Below, in pieces: positions 1 through 6,085 of a stretch of DNA of 6,085 nucleotides; the stretch's first letter is position 1; each line of letters starts with the position of its first letter. The DNA is from Caulobacteraceae bacterium (GTDB lineage Bacteria > Pseudomonadota > Alphaproteobacteria > Caulobacterales > Caulobacteraceae). Both the position numbers and the translations under genes were made by a program. The notes beneath the pieces were generated by a model. That model made no database searches, had not been told where the DNA came from, and saw nothing but the letters and a program-made list of their open reading frames with translations. Location of the stretch: contig PMOM01000102.1 of assembly GCA_003161535.1 (NCBI GenBank), positions 1,501 to 7,585 on the forward strand. The letters are read 5' to 3'.

Positions 1-1119
1 CGCCACGGGCACCTGGCCTATTTCCGCTCCCTGGGCCAGATGGACCGCGAGCGCGGCGCGGCGATGCGCGACGACGCCATCTTCCGCATCTATTCGATGA
101 CCAAGCCGATCACCTCGGCGGCCCTGATGACGCTCTATGAGCGCGGCTACTTCCAGCTCAACGACCCGGTCAGCCGCTTCTTCCCCGCCTGGAAAGACCA
201 CCGCGTCTGGGTGTCGGGCGAAGGCGAGGGCATGAAGACCGAAGCGCCGCGCCGCCCGCTTTCCATGCGGGACATGCTTTGCCACACTGGGGGGCTGACC
301 TATGGCGCGGCCCTGGCGGCCCTGGGCGCGCCCGACTCGGGTCTCGCCGTGGACAAGGTCTATGCCGCCGAGGGCGTGCGGCGCGGCCGCGGCGAAACCT
401 TGATGGAGTTCATGGACAAGCTCGCGCGCGTCCCCCTGCTCTATCAACCCGGCGAGCGGTGGATGTATTCGCTTTCCACCGACGTCTGCGGCGCCCTGGT
501 GGAAAAAATCAGCGGTCAGCGGTTCGACAAGTATCTGAAGGAAACCATTTTCGATCCCCTGGGCATGAAGGACACCGCCTTTTTCGTGGCCCCGGACAGG
601 ATCGACCGTTTCTGCGCCAACTACCGCCGCGCGGCCGACAAATCTCTTCAACTCCTCGATGCGCCACAGACCAGTGAATACCTCAAGGAGCCGACCTTCT
701 TCTCCGGCGGCGGGGGCCTGACCTCCACCACCGAGGACTATCTGCGCTTCTGCGAAATGCTGCGCCGGGGCGGCGAACTGGACGGAGAACGCATCCTCGG
801 GCCGCGCACCATCGCCCTGATGCATCGCAACCACCTTAAAGATGGCCAGGACCTAACCCAGATGGCCATCGGCGGCTTTTCGGAGACCGCCAACGAAGGC
901 GTCGGTTTTGGCCTGGGTTTCGCCACCACCCTGGACGCGGTGAAGAACGGTGGCATGGGCGCTGGCGACTACTACTGGGGCGGCGCCGCCTCGACCATCT
1001 TCTGGGTCGATCCGATCGAAGACCTGACGGTGGTGTTCATGACCCAGCTCATGCCCTCGGGCGCCTTCAACTTCCGGGGGCAACTGAAGAGCATCGTCTA
1101 TTCAAGCATTGTGGATTGA
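1..1119 (+). CDS. Serine hydrolase of the beta-lactamase (class C/EstB-like) family, 5'-truncated
   Basis: The reading frame is open from base 1 to a TGA at 1117-1119 and gives 372 visible residues; the true start lies left of the window. Numbering visible codons from base 1, the nucleophile motif S-M-T-K is at 32-35 (Ser32, Lys35), preceded by an R-H-G-H-L-A-Y-F segment typical of the family's first strands. The second motif is Y-S-L-S at 156-159, where Tyr156 is the expected general base. The third motif is W-G-G at 326-328, in place of the K-T-G or H-T-G of true beta-lactamases. Y-S-x-S plus W-G-G is the pattern of EstB-type esterases and related hydrolases, so ester or amide hydrolysis is more likely than antibiotic resistance; the substrate is unknown. 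In relatives the SxxK serine lies near residue 70-80, so about 40-50 N-terminal residues are probably missing, and any signal peptide cannot be judged. The ATG at 40 is internal, because homology-like sequence precedes it. The gene converges with the cyclophilin gene. Confidence 0.9.
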   Translation, partial: RHGHLAYFRSLGQMDRERGAAMRDDAIFRIYSMTKPITSAALMTLYERGYFQLNDPVSRFFPAWKDHRVWVSGEGEGMKTEAPRRPLSMRDMLCHTGGLTYGAALAALGAPDSGLAVDKVYAAEGVRRGRGETLMEFMDKLARVPLLYQPGERWMYSLSTDVCGALVEKISGQRFDKYLKETIFDPLGMKDTAFFVAPDRIDRFCANYRRAADKSLQLLDAPQTSEYLKEPTFFSGGGGLTSTTEDYLRFCEMLRRGGELDGERILGPRTIALMHRNHLKDGQDLTQMAIGGFSETANEGVGFGLGFATTLDAVKNGGMGAGDYYWGGAASTIFWVDPIEDLTVVFMTQLMPSGAFNFRGQLKSIVYSSIVD

Positions 1120-1147
1120 AGGGGGCAGGAGCCTCGCGGCACACCTA
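1120..1147. other. Convergent intergenic junction
   Basis: Only 28 bases lie between the stop codons of the serine hydrolase (plus strand) and the cyclophilin (minus strand). I see no stable hairpin followed by a T-run on either strand, so no intrinsic terminator is called. Termination may be Rho-dependent, or transcripts may run into the neighbouring gene. Confidence 0.6.
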
Positions 1148-1777
1148 CTAACTCACCCGTCTCGCCTCGATAATGGCCACCACCGGCTCCAGCATCTGCC
1201 CTTTCATCGCGCCTTCGCCTTGGGTCGCCGAGACTGGTGAGGCGAGGATCTTGCGCGCGACATCCATTCCCTCCGTTACCCGCCCGAAAGCGGCGAAGCC
1301 CAGGTTGTCGCCCGGGGCGCTGGGGTCGGCGTCGAGATAGGGCTGGTCACCGACGCAGATGAAGAATTCCGAGGCGGCGCTTCCCGGGGCATAGCGAGCC
1401 ATGGAGATGGTCCCATCCTTGTGGCTGAGGCCGGTCTGCGTTGTGCTTTCGTGGGCGATGGGCGCAAAGACCTTGGCTGGATCATTGCCCAGGCCGCCTT
1501 GGACAAGCCCGGTGTCCGGCGCGCCGGCGTTCTTCATGGCGCGGTAGAAGCTCGCCCCGTCAAAGCGTTTGTCACCGACATAGCGCAGGAAGTTGGCGGT
1601 GGTGATCGGCGCCCCGTCCGCGGCCAGCTCAAGCACGATCACGCCCGCGGCGGTCTCAAGGCGAACCCGAGAGGGCGCGCTCACGCTCTGGGCCGTGGCA
1701 CGCACGGCCGCCATGGCGCCAACCAATCCAAGGAACGCGCGCTTTGTGACCGCGAACATTTCAGGGGCCGCCTTCAT
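1148..1777 (-). CDS. Exported cyclophilin-type peptidyl-prolyl cis-trans isomerase
   Basis: A 209-residue protein, read from ATG at 1777-1775 to TAG at 1150-1148. It should catalyse proline cis-trans isomerisation and assist folding outside the cytoplasm. The cyclophilin domain spans about residues 37-208. Visible landmarks are F-Y-R with the catalytic-type Arg79, V-Q-G-G at 92-95, S-M-A at 125-127, S-E-F-F-I at 136-140, P-Y-L-D at 146-149 and G-F-A-A-F-G at 160-165. Compared with human cyclophilin A, Gln111 is Glu137, Trp121 is Tyr147 and His126 is Phe161; such changes are common in bacterial members. The N-terminus has T-K-R-A-F-L-G at 11-17, a hydrophobic stretch to about 25 and a possible A-T-A/Q cleavage site near 29-30. 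I chose the 1777 start because its ATG overlaps the permease TGA (ATGA). Met7 (ATG at 1759-1757) is a plausible alternative that leaves a more standard signal peptide. Neither start has a strong Shine-Dalgarno sequence, consistent with coupled translation. Confidence 0.9.
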   Translation of the reverse strand: MKAAPEMFAVTKRAFLGLVGAMAAVRATAQSVSAPSRVRLETAAGVIVLELAADGAPITTANFLRYVGDKRFDGASFYRAMKNAGAPDTGLVQGGLGNDPAKVFAPIAHESTTQTGLSHKDGTISMARYAPGSAASEFFICVGDQPYLDADPSAPGDNLGFAAFGRVTEGMDVARKILASPVSATQGEGAMKGQMLEPVVAIIEARRVS

Positions 1778-2535
1778 GTCTTGAGCTTGTAGCCGGTCTT
1801 GAAAATCCACCACACCGCGCCAAGGCAGAGCGCCATGAAGCCCAGCGTCATGGAAAGGCTCAGTCCCACGCCGACGTCCGAGACGCCGTAGAAACTCCAG
1901 CGGAAACCGCTGACCAGATAGACCACCGGGTTGAACAAGGTGACCTTGCGCCACAGCGGGGGCAGCATGGCGATGGAATAGAAGCTGCCGCCCAGGAAGG
2001 TCAGCGGCGTGATCACCAGCGTCGGCACGATCTGCAGCCGCTCCCATCCCTCCGCCCACACGCCGATCACAAAGCCGAACAGGCTGAAGGTCACCGCGGT
2101 GAGGATCAGGAACCCGGCCATGGTCAAGGGATGGGCGATATGGAACGGCACGAAGAGGCGCGCCGTGGCCAGGATCACCAGGCCCACCAGCACCGCCTTG
2201 GTGGACGCCGCCCCGACATAGCCGGTCACCGCCTCGGCCCAGGAGACCGGCGCCGACAGGAGTTCGTAGATGGTGCCGGACCATTTCGGCATGTGGATGC
2301 CGAAGGAGGCGTTGCCGATGCTTTCGGTGAGCAGCGACAGCATGGTCAGACCCGGCACGATGAAGGCGGCGTAGGTCACCCCGTCGATGGCGGTCATGCG
2401 CGAGCCGATGGCCGAGCCGAAGACCACGAAGTAGAGCGAGGTGGAGATCACCGGCGCCAGCAGGCTCTGGGTCAGGGTGCGGAACCAGCGCGACAGCTCG
2501 AACAGATAGATGGCCCGGATGGCGTAGAGGTTCAT
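1774..2535 (-). CDS. ABC-2 type transporter permease (YadH/DrrB-like)
   Basis: A 253-residue integral membrane protein, the usual length for ABC-2 permeases. It pairs with the ATPase encoded immediately upstream to form an inner-membrane exporter. Six hydrophobic segments can be seen at about residues 25-44, 54-73, 104-126, 137-160, 168-188 and 221-245. Family features include the cytoplasmic [15 protein letters not shown] segment at 82-96, which is the usual coupling region. The C-terminal part has L-G-G-S-F-Y at 181-186, then L-P-P-L-W, then F-N-P-V-V-Y at 201-206, followed by F-R at 211-212. The start ATG (2535-2533) overlaps the ATPase stop as ATGA, and the stop overlaps the cyclophilin start in the same way. 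The substrate cannot be deduced: relatives export drugs, polysaccharides or lipid-linked molecules, and there are no biosynthetic genes nearby to point to one. Confidence 0.93.
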   Translation of the reverse strand: MNLYAIRAIYLFELSRWFRTLTQSLLAPVISTSLYFVVFGSAIGSRMTAIDGVTYAAFIVPGLTMLSLLTESIGNASFGIHMPKWSGTIYELLSAPVSWAEAVTGYVGAASTKAVLVGLVILATARLFVPFHIAHPLTMAGFLILTAVTFSLFGFVIGVWAEGWERLQIVPTLVITPLTFLGGSFYSIAMLPPLWRKVTLFNPVVYLVSGFRWSFYGVSDVGVGLSLSMTLGFMALCLGAVWWIFKTGYKLKT

Positions 2536-3461
2536 GACCTGGTGCTCACCAGACTGACGAAAATGTCCTCCAGGGAACTCTGGCTGGTCTGCAGATCGGA
2601 GAAATCGACGCCAGCCTCGTTCAGCCGACGCATCAGCCCGGCGATCCCGGTCGCCTCGCTCTTGGCGTCAAACGTATAGATCAGCTGCGAGCCGTTGTCG
2701 GTCAGCTCGAGCGGATAGTCGGCAAGCCCCTTGGGTACGGCGGCCAACGGGGCGCGCAGATGCACGGCGAGCTGCCGCTTGCCGAGCTTTTCCATCAGCG
2801 CGGCCTTGTCCTCGACCAGGATCAGCTCGCCCTTGTTGATCACCCCTACGCGGTCGGCCATCTCCTCGGCCTCTTCGATGTAGTGGGTGGTCAGAATGAT
2901 GGTGACGCCGCCGGCGCGGAGCGATCGGACCATCTGCCACATGTCGCGCCGCAGCTCGACATCGACGCCGGCGGTGGGCTCGTCGAGAAACAGGATGCGC
3001 GGCTCGTGCGACAGGGCCTTGGCGATCATCACCCGGCGTTTCATGCCGCCCGACAGCGCCATGATCTTTTCGTCCTTCTTGTCCCACAAAGAGAGGTCCT
3101 TGAGGACCTTTTCCAGATAGGCACCGTCGCGCGGCTTGCCGAACAGGCCGCGGCTGAACTTCATCGTCGCCCACACGGTTTCGAAGGCGTCGGTGGAAAG
3201 CTCCTGGGGAACCAGGCCAATCTGGGACCGCGCGGCGCGCCAGTCGCCAATGATGTCATGGCCGTCGGCGAGCACGACTCCCGACGTCGGCTTGACGATC
3301 CCGCAGATGATGTTGATCAGGGTGGTCTTGCCGGCCCCATTGGGACCCAGGAGAGCGAAGATTTCGCCTGGCCGAATGTCCAGATCGATGGATTTGAGCG
3401 CCTGGAAGCCAGTGGCGTAGGTCTTCGATAGCCCACGCACTGAAATGATCGCAGGCGGCAT
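2532..3461 (-). CDS. ABC transporter ATP-binding protein (YadG/DrrA-like) for the ABC-2 permease
   Basis: A 309-residue cytoplasmic ATPase that should drive the adjacent permease. All nucleotide-binding motifs are intact: A-loop Tyr15, Walker [10 protein letters not shown] at 39-47, Q-loop Gln86, signature L-S-G-G-M at 136-140, Walker B I-L-F-L-D-E-P at 156-162 with catalytic Glu161, D-loop A-G-V-D at 164-167 and switch His193. The T-H-Y-I-E-E-A-E run after the H-loop is typical of the DrrA/YadG branch. Residues about 220-309 form the C-terminal extension of this branch, ending in the usual [11 protein letters not shown] segment. The ATG at 3461-3459 has a good Shine-Dalgarno sequence, GGAGG, six bases upstream. 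The gene lies 38 bases downstream of the GST stop codon and overlaps the permease start by four bases. DrrA-like is a description of family; no drug substrate is implied. Confidence 0.96.
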   Translation of the reverse strand: MPPAIISVRGLSKTYATGFQALKSIDLDIRPGEIFALLGPNGAGKTTLINIICGIVKPTSGVVLADGHDIIGDWRAARSQIGLVPQELSTDAFETVWATMKFSRGLFGKPRDGAYLEKVLKDLSLWDKKDEKIMALSGGMKRRVMIAKALSHEPRILFLDEPTAGVDVELRRDMWQMVRSLRAGGVTIILTTHYIEEAEEMADRVGVINKGELILVEDKAALMEKLGKRQLAVHLRAPLAAVPKGLADYPLELTDNGSQLIYTFDAKSEATGIAGLMRRLNEAGVDFSDLQTSQSSLEDIFVSLVSTRS

Positions 3462-3467
3462 CTACAA

Positions 3468-3472
3468 CCTCC
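3468..3472 (-). promoter_or_regulatory. Ribosome binding site of the ABC ATPase gene
   Basis: The minus strand reads GGAGG followed by the six-base spacer TTGTAG and then the ATG at 3461-3459. This is the strongest Shine-Dalgarno match in the three-gene ATPase, permease and cyclophilin block. The two downstream starts lack a good one, which fits one main ribosome entry point followed by translational coupling. Confidence 0.75.
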
Positions 3473-3499
3473 ACCGAGGCGTCGCGCCCGCCAAACGAT

Positions 3500-4135
3500 C
3501 TAGCCCGCCGCTTTGGCGGTCGCGATCAGGGCGTCGTCGATTTCGCGGGCGCGCACCGCCGCCGGACGGCTGCTGATGCGCTGCCAATAGGCATCGAACG
3601 CCGGCCGCTTTTCCAGCGTGCCGAACTGCACGCCCCAGCCGATCTGCGATCCGAAATAGACGTCCGCGGCGGTGAAATGGTCGCCGGCCACATAGTCGCT
3701 CTGGGTGACGGCGATTTCCAGAGCCTTCATCACCTCGGCGAAACTACCGTAGCCCACCGCGCGTTCGCGCTCCTTGGGAATGACCACTCCCAGCATCTTG
3801 TCAGTGACGGCGGCCTCAACCGGACCAGCGGCGAAAAACATCCAGCGATAGTAAACACCGCGAAGCTTGTCTCCGGGCGGCGGCGCCAGCCCAGCCGCGG
3901 GGAAGGCATCGGCGAGATAGGCGCAGATCGCCCCGCCCTCGGTGACCACGGTGCCGCCGTGACGGATCGCCGGCACCTTGCCCATCGGGTTGATGGCCAA
4001 ATATGCGGGCGCCTTCAAGGTGGTCTCATAGTCGAGGACCTCGGTGCGGTAGGTGGCGCCGACCTCCTCCAGCATCCAGCGGACGATGCGGCCTCGCGAC
4101 ATGGGGTTGGTGTAGAAGACGAGTTCGTCGGTCAT
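3500..4135 (-). CDS. Glutathione S-transferase family protein
   Basis: A 211-residue protein, the normal length for soluble cytosolic GSTs, read from ATG at 4135-4133 to TAG at 3502-3500. It should bind glutathione and conjugate it to electrophiles or carry out a related thiol reaction. The N-terminal thioredoxin-fold domain (about 4-78) has Y-T-N-P-M-S-R-G-R at 8-16, where Ser13 is a candidate catalytic residue. It also has N-P-M-G-K-V-P-A-I at 49-57 with the cis-proline Pro55, and T-E-G-G-A-I at 65-70, where Glu66 fits the gamma-glutamyl contact but the usual following Ser is Gly67. The all-helical C-terminal domain (about 88-205) has the N-capping box T-A-A-D at 155-158. The start is supported by GAGGAA six bases upstream. 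A TTG at 4192 in the same frame would add a 19-residue Arg-rich tail and is not favoured. The gene is probably first in the minus-strand transcript. Its substrate is not evident. Confidence 0.93.
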   Translation of the reverse strand: MTDELVFYTNPMSRGRIVRWMLEEVGATYRTEVLDYETTLKAPAYLAINPMGKVPAIRHGGTVVTEGGAICAYLADAFPAAGLAPPPGDKLRGVYYRWMFFAAGPVEAAVTDKMLGVVIPKERERAVGYGSFAEVMKALEIAVTQSDYVAGDHFTAADVYFGSQIGWGVQFGTLEKRPAFDAYWQRISSRPAAVRAREIDDALIATAKAAG

Positions 4136-4286
4136 GGGCGGTTCCTCGAGGCGGGTTGCTTGTGAACCTAGCGAGCGGCGCCGCCGGCGCAAGGTTTGAA
4201 CTGCCGCCAGGAGTGTGCCCTCGGCGCCCTAGTCAAGCTCGCCGGCGCCGTTCAGAATAGAGCCCTCACCGCCCACGGATCGTCCG
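4136..4286. promoter_or_regulatory. Divergent intergenic region between the GST operon and the ABC exporter
   Basis: These 151 bases separate two divergently transcribed genes, so promoters for both should lie here. No convincing consensus promoter can be picked out. On the minus strand TTGCGC (4191-4186) and TAGGTT are 16 bases apart, and on the plus strand GTCAAG (4232-4237) and AGAATA (4254-4259) are 16 bases apart; both pairs are poor matches. The stretch contains a perfect 10-base palindrome GCGGCGCCGC at 4175-4184 and an 8-base palindrome CGGCGCCG at 4243-4250. The core GGCGCC occurs three times, at 4177, 4223 and 4244. In DNA this GC-rich these may be chance. Confidence 0.4.
4142..4147 (-). 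promoter_or_regulatory. Ribosome binding site of the GST gene
   Basis: The minus strand reads GAGGAA, then a six-base spacer, then ATG at 4135-4133. This decides between the ATG start and the upstream in-frame TTG at 4192. Confidence 0.7.
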
Positions 4287-6085
4287 ATGTCCGACTCACC
4301 GGCCGCGCCCGCTCGCGCGCCCGTCGTTCCCGCCGCGCGTCCCATCGACGTGAAGGCCATGCCGCGCGTCCTGAGACGAATCGTGGGCGCGGCCCTGCGC
4401 CTGTCGCCCGGGCGCGTGGCCATCGCGGTTGGAGCGTCTCTGGGGGCGGCCGTGGCGAGCCTGACCCTGCCCAAGCTCTTCGGCCACGCCGTGAACGAGG
4501 CGCAGCGGCTGCTGGGCATCGCCACCCGCACCAGCGCGGCGGCCCACGCCACGACCATCCACGCGCTGGGAGCTGGAGCCGATTCGGCGCAGGCGGCGGC
4601 CTTGGCGGCCGGGGCGCGTCACGCCCTGATGGTCAGCGCGGCTCTGGTCATCGCCGCCAGCGCCGCGCGCGGGCTGATGAGCATGATCGCCAACTACCAG
4701 GCCGAGTACGTCAGTCAGAAGGTGGCCTATCAATACCGCCTCGACTTCTTCTCGCAACTCCAGCGATTGAGCTTCGGGTTCCACGACAAGATTCATTCGG
4801 GCGACCTGATAACCCGTGGCATGCTCGATCTGGAGGGGGCGCGGGCGTTCATCCAGAACGGCATGATGACCGCCCTGACGCTGATCCTGCTCCTGGGCGT
4901 GGCGACCTGGATGATGGTCAGCACCGATCCGGTGATGGCGGCATTGGGGCTCGCCTTCGTGCCGATCGCCGGCTGGGCCTTGGGGCGGATGGGCTTTTTG
5001 CTGAGGGTCACCTGGCTGCACGTCCAGCGGCTGATGAGCATCCTCACCCTGACCATGGAAGAGAATTTGCAGGGCGTCCGCGTCGTGCGTTCCTTCGCCG
5101 CCAAGGCCTTCGAGATGGCCAAGTTCGACGCCGCCGCCAACGCCGCCTTGGCCTATTCGTATCGCCGCATCGTGCTGCGCTATCGCGCCGTTTCGGTGAT
5201 GACGGTGAGCTTCTACGGCTCCATGGGCATGCTGCTTTGGTACGGCGGACACAAGGTGGCGGCCGGGGCCATGAGCGCCGGCCGGCTGACCGAATTTCTC
5301 ACCTATATGACGCTTCTGCAGTCGCCGATCCGCCAGATCGCCATGATCTTCGCCTCGGCGGCGCGGGCGACCACCTCCGGCGGCCGGCTGTTCGAGATTC
5401 TGGACGTCAAGCCGGCCATCGCCGACGCCCCCGGCGCGCCGGACCTCCAGGTCGGCTCGGGGACCTTGCGATTCGAACATGTGGATTTCGCCTACGAGGC
5501 CGGCGGAAAACCGGTCTTGCGCGACATCAACTTCACGGTCGCGCCGGGCAGGACCCTGGGCATCGTTGGACCGCCGGGAGCGGGCAAGTCGAGCATCGCC
5601 AATCTGATCGCCCGCTTCTACGACGTCAGCGCCGGCAGGATCACCATCGATGGCCAGGACGTGCGGGACGTGACCCTGGCGTCCCTGCGCCGACATGTGG
5701 GCCTGGTGCAGCAGGAGGCTTTCCTGTTCGACTCCACCGTGACCAACAATATCGCCTACGCCGATCCCTGGGCCGAAGAGGACCGCATCACCGGCGCGGC
5801 GCGCACCGCGCAGATCCACGATTATGTCGCCGCCCTGCCGGCGTCCTACGAGACCCGCGTCGGCGAGCGGGGGGTGGCGCTGTCGGGTGGTCAGCGCCAG
5901 CGCATGTCCATAGCCCGGGGCGTGGTTCCAGGTCCCGGAGTGATGATCTTCGATGACAGCACCGCCGCCATCGATGCGGTGACCGAGAAAAAGTTGCGCG
6001 ACGCTCTGACCGACGCCACCGCCGCCAAGGCGACGATCATCATCGCCCATCGGCTCTCCTCCTTGATGCACGCCGACGAGATCAT
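4287..6085 (+). CDS. ABC exporter half-transporter (fused membrane and ATPase domains) with Asp at the catalytic Glu position, 3'-truncated
   Basis: The frame is open from ATG at 4287 to the right edge (599 complete codons, no stop seen). It encodes a type IV (ABCB/MdlAB-like) exporter half in the inner membrane. After a Pro/Ala-rich N-terminus come a first membrane helix near 43-62, an unusually long Ala-rich loop (about 64-111), a second helix near 112-130, and the intracellular segment F-H-D-K-I-H-S-G-D-L (about 163-172), with further helices to about 375. The ATPase domain starts near 392: A-loop Tyr403, Walker A G-P-P-G-A-G-K-S-S at 428-436, Q-loop Gln476, signature L-S-G-G-Q at 532-536, Walker B V-M-I-F-D at 552-556, then Asp557 where active sites have Glu, D-loop around 559-563 and His588. 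Perhaps 20-40 C-terminal residues are missing. An in-frame TAG at 4230-4232 limits 5' extension. The chosen ATG has only GGA seven bases upstream, so Met25 (ATG at 4359) is an alternative. The substrate is unknown. Confidence 0.93.
   Translation, partial: MSDSPAAPARAPVVPAARPIDVKAMPRVLRRIVGAALRLSPGRVAIAVGASLGAAVASLTLPKLFGHAVNEAQRLLGIATRTSAAAHATTIHALGAGADSAQAAALAAGARHALMVSAALVIAASAARGLMSMIANYQAEYVSQKVAYQYRLDFFSQLQRLSFGFHDKIHSGDLITRGMLDLEGARAFIQNGMMTALTLILLLGVATWMMVSTDPVMAALGLAFVPIAGWALGRMGFLLRVTWLHVQRLMSILTLTMEENLQGVRVVRSFAAKAFEMAKFDAAANAALAYSYRRIVLRYRAVSVMTVSFYGSMGMLLWYGGHKVAAGAMSAGRLTEFLTYMTLLQSPIRQIAMIFASAARATTSGGRLFEILDVKPAIADAPGAPDLQVGSGTLRFEHVDFAYEAGGKPVLRDINFTVAPGRTLGIVGPPGAGKSSIANLIARFYDVSAGRITIDGQDVRDVTLASLRRHVGLVQQEAFLFDSTVTNNIAYADPWAEEDRITGAARTAQIHDYVAALPASYETRVGERGVALSGGQRQRMSIARGVVPGPGVMIFDDSTAAIDAVTEKKLRDALTDATAAKATIIIAHRLSSLMHADEI

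Noticed and set aside
1120..1147. A possible bidirectional terminator between the convergent genes
   Set aside because: No stem longer than a few base pairs and no T-run can be found in the 28 bases.
1778..2284. A 169-codon upstream extension of the cyclophilin frame, which would make a 378-residue protein
   Set aside because: The extension lies inside the permease gene in another frame and translates to Gly/Arg-rich sequence without a domain. The ATG at 1777 forms a classic ATGA overlap and places a signal peptide at the N-terminus.
2760..3431. A 223-codon open frame on the plus strand opposite the ABC ATPase gene
   Set aside because: It is the antisense shadow of a gene with all ABC ATPase motifs intact; its translation shows no recognisable domain.
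4136..4192. A TTG start at 4192 that would extend the GST by 19 residues
   Set aside because: The added tail is Arg-rich and unlike GST N-termini, and the ATG at 4135 has a good GAGGAA ribosome binding site directly upstream.
4209..4232. AGGAG at 4209-4213 followed by a GTG at 4215, as a possible leader peptide before the exporter
   Set aside because: The GTG directly abuts the Shine-Dalgarno-like sequence, and the frame stops after five codons at TAG 4230-4232; no start lies at a proper distance.
4196..5956. A 586-codon open frame on the plus strand overlapping the ABC exporter gene
   Set aside because: Its translation is Arg/Gly/Pro/Ala-rich with no recognisable domain, while the other frame from 4287 encodes a complete set of ABC exporter motifs. 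Long stop-free frames are common opposite or beside G/C-biased codons.
4296..6071. A 591-codon open frame on the minus strand antisense to the ABC exporter gene
   Set aside because: It is His/Gly/Arg/Gln-rich low-complexity translation with no family resemblance, lying entirely within the exporter gene and explained by GC-driven lack of stop codons.

Overview
This 6,085-base window is GC-rich DNA (roughly mid-60s percent by eye) with strong G/C third-position preference, and it is densely packed with ordinary protein genes. Codon bias and gene content (an EstB-like serine hydrolase, a short exported cyclophilin, a glutathione S-transferase and ABC transporters) suggest an alphaproteobacterium, possibly Caulobacterales. 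That placement is inferred from composition and protein style, not from a marker gene. I see no RNA gene, CRISPR array, insertion sequence, phage or plasmid gene.

Layout: (1) bases 1-1119, plus strand, the 3' part of a serine hydrolase of the beta-lactamase/esterase superfamily, cut by the left edge. (2) Bases 1120-1147, a 28-bp convergent junction. (3) Bases 1148-4135, minus strand, a four-gene cluster transcribed right to left: glutathione S-transferase (4135-3500), ABC ATPase (3461-2532), ABC-2 permease (2535-1774) and exported cyclophilin-type peptidyl-prolyl isomerase (1777-1148). The last three are joined by two 4-base ATGA stop/start overlaps. (4) Bases 4136-4286, a 151-bp divergent intergenic region that should hold promoters for both directions. 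(5) Base 4287 to the right edge, plus strand, an ABC exporter half-transporter with fused membrane and ATPase domains, running off the window with its stop not seen.

How the parts work together: the ATPase and the ABC-2 permease form a YadG/YadH-type (DrrAB-like) exporter of unknown substrate. The overlap with the cyclophilin gene implies translation coupled to the exporter, and the cyclophilin carries an export signal, so it probably acts outside the cytoplasm. The GST sits upstream on the same strand and may share the transcript. The divergent exporter carries Asp in place of the catalytic Glu after Walker B, the mark of the degenerate half of a heterodimeric exporter, so a partner half is predicted just beyond the right edge.

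I did not find a clearly new system. The most useful leads are the degenerate ATPase site with its testable partner prediction, the enlarged Ala-rich loop in the same protein, and the exporter-cyclophilin coupling with a Lys-Arg Tat-like signal.
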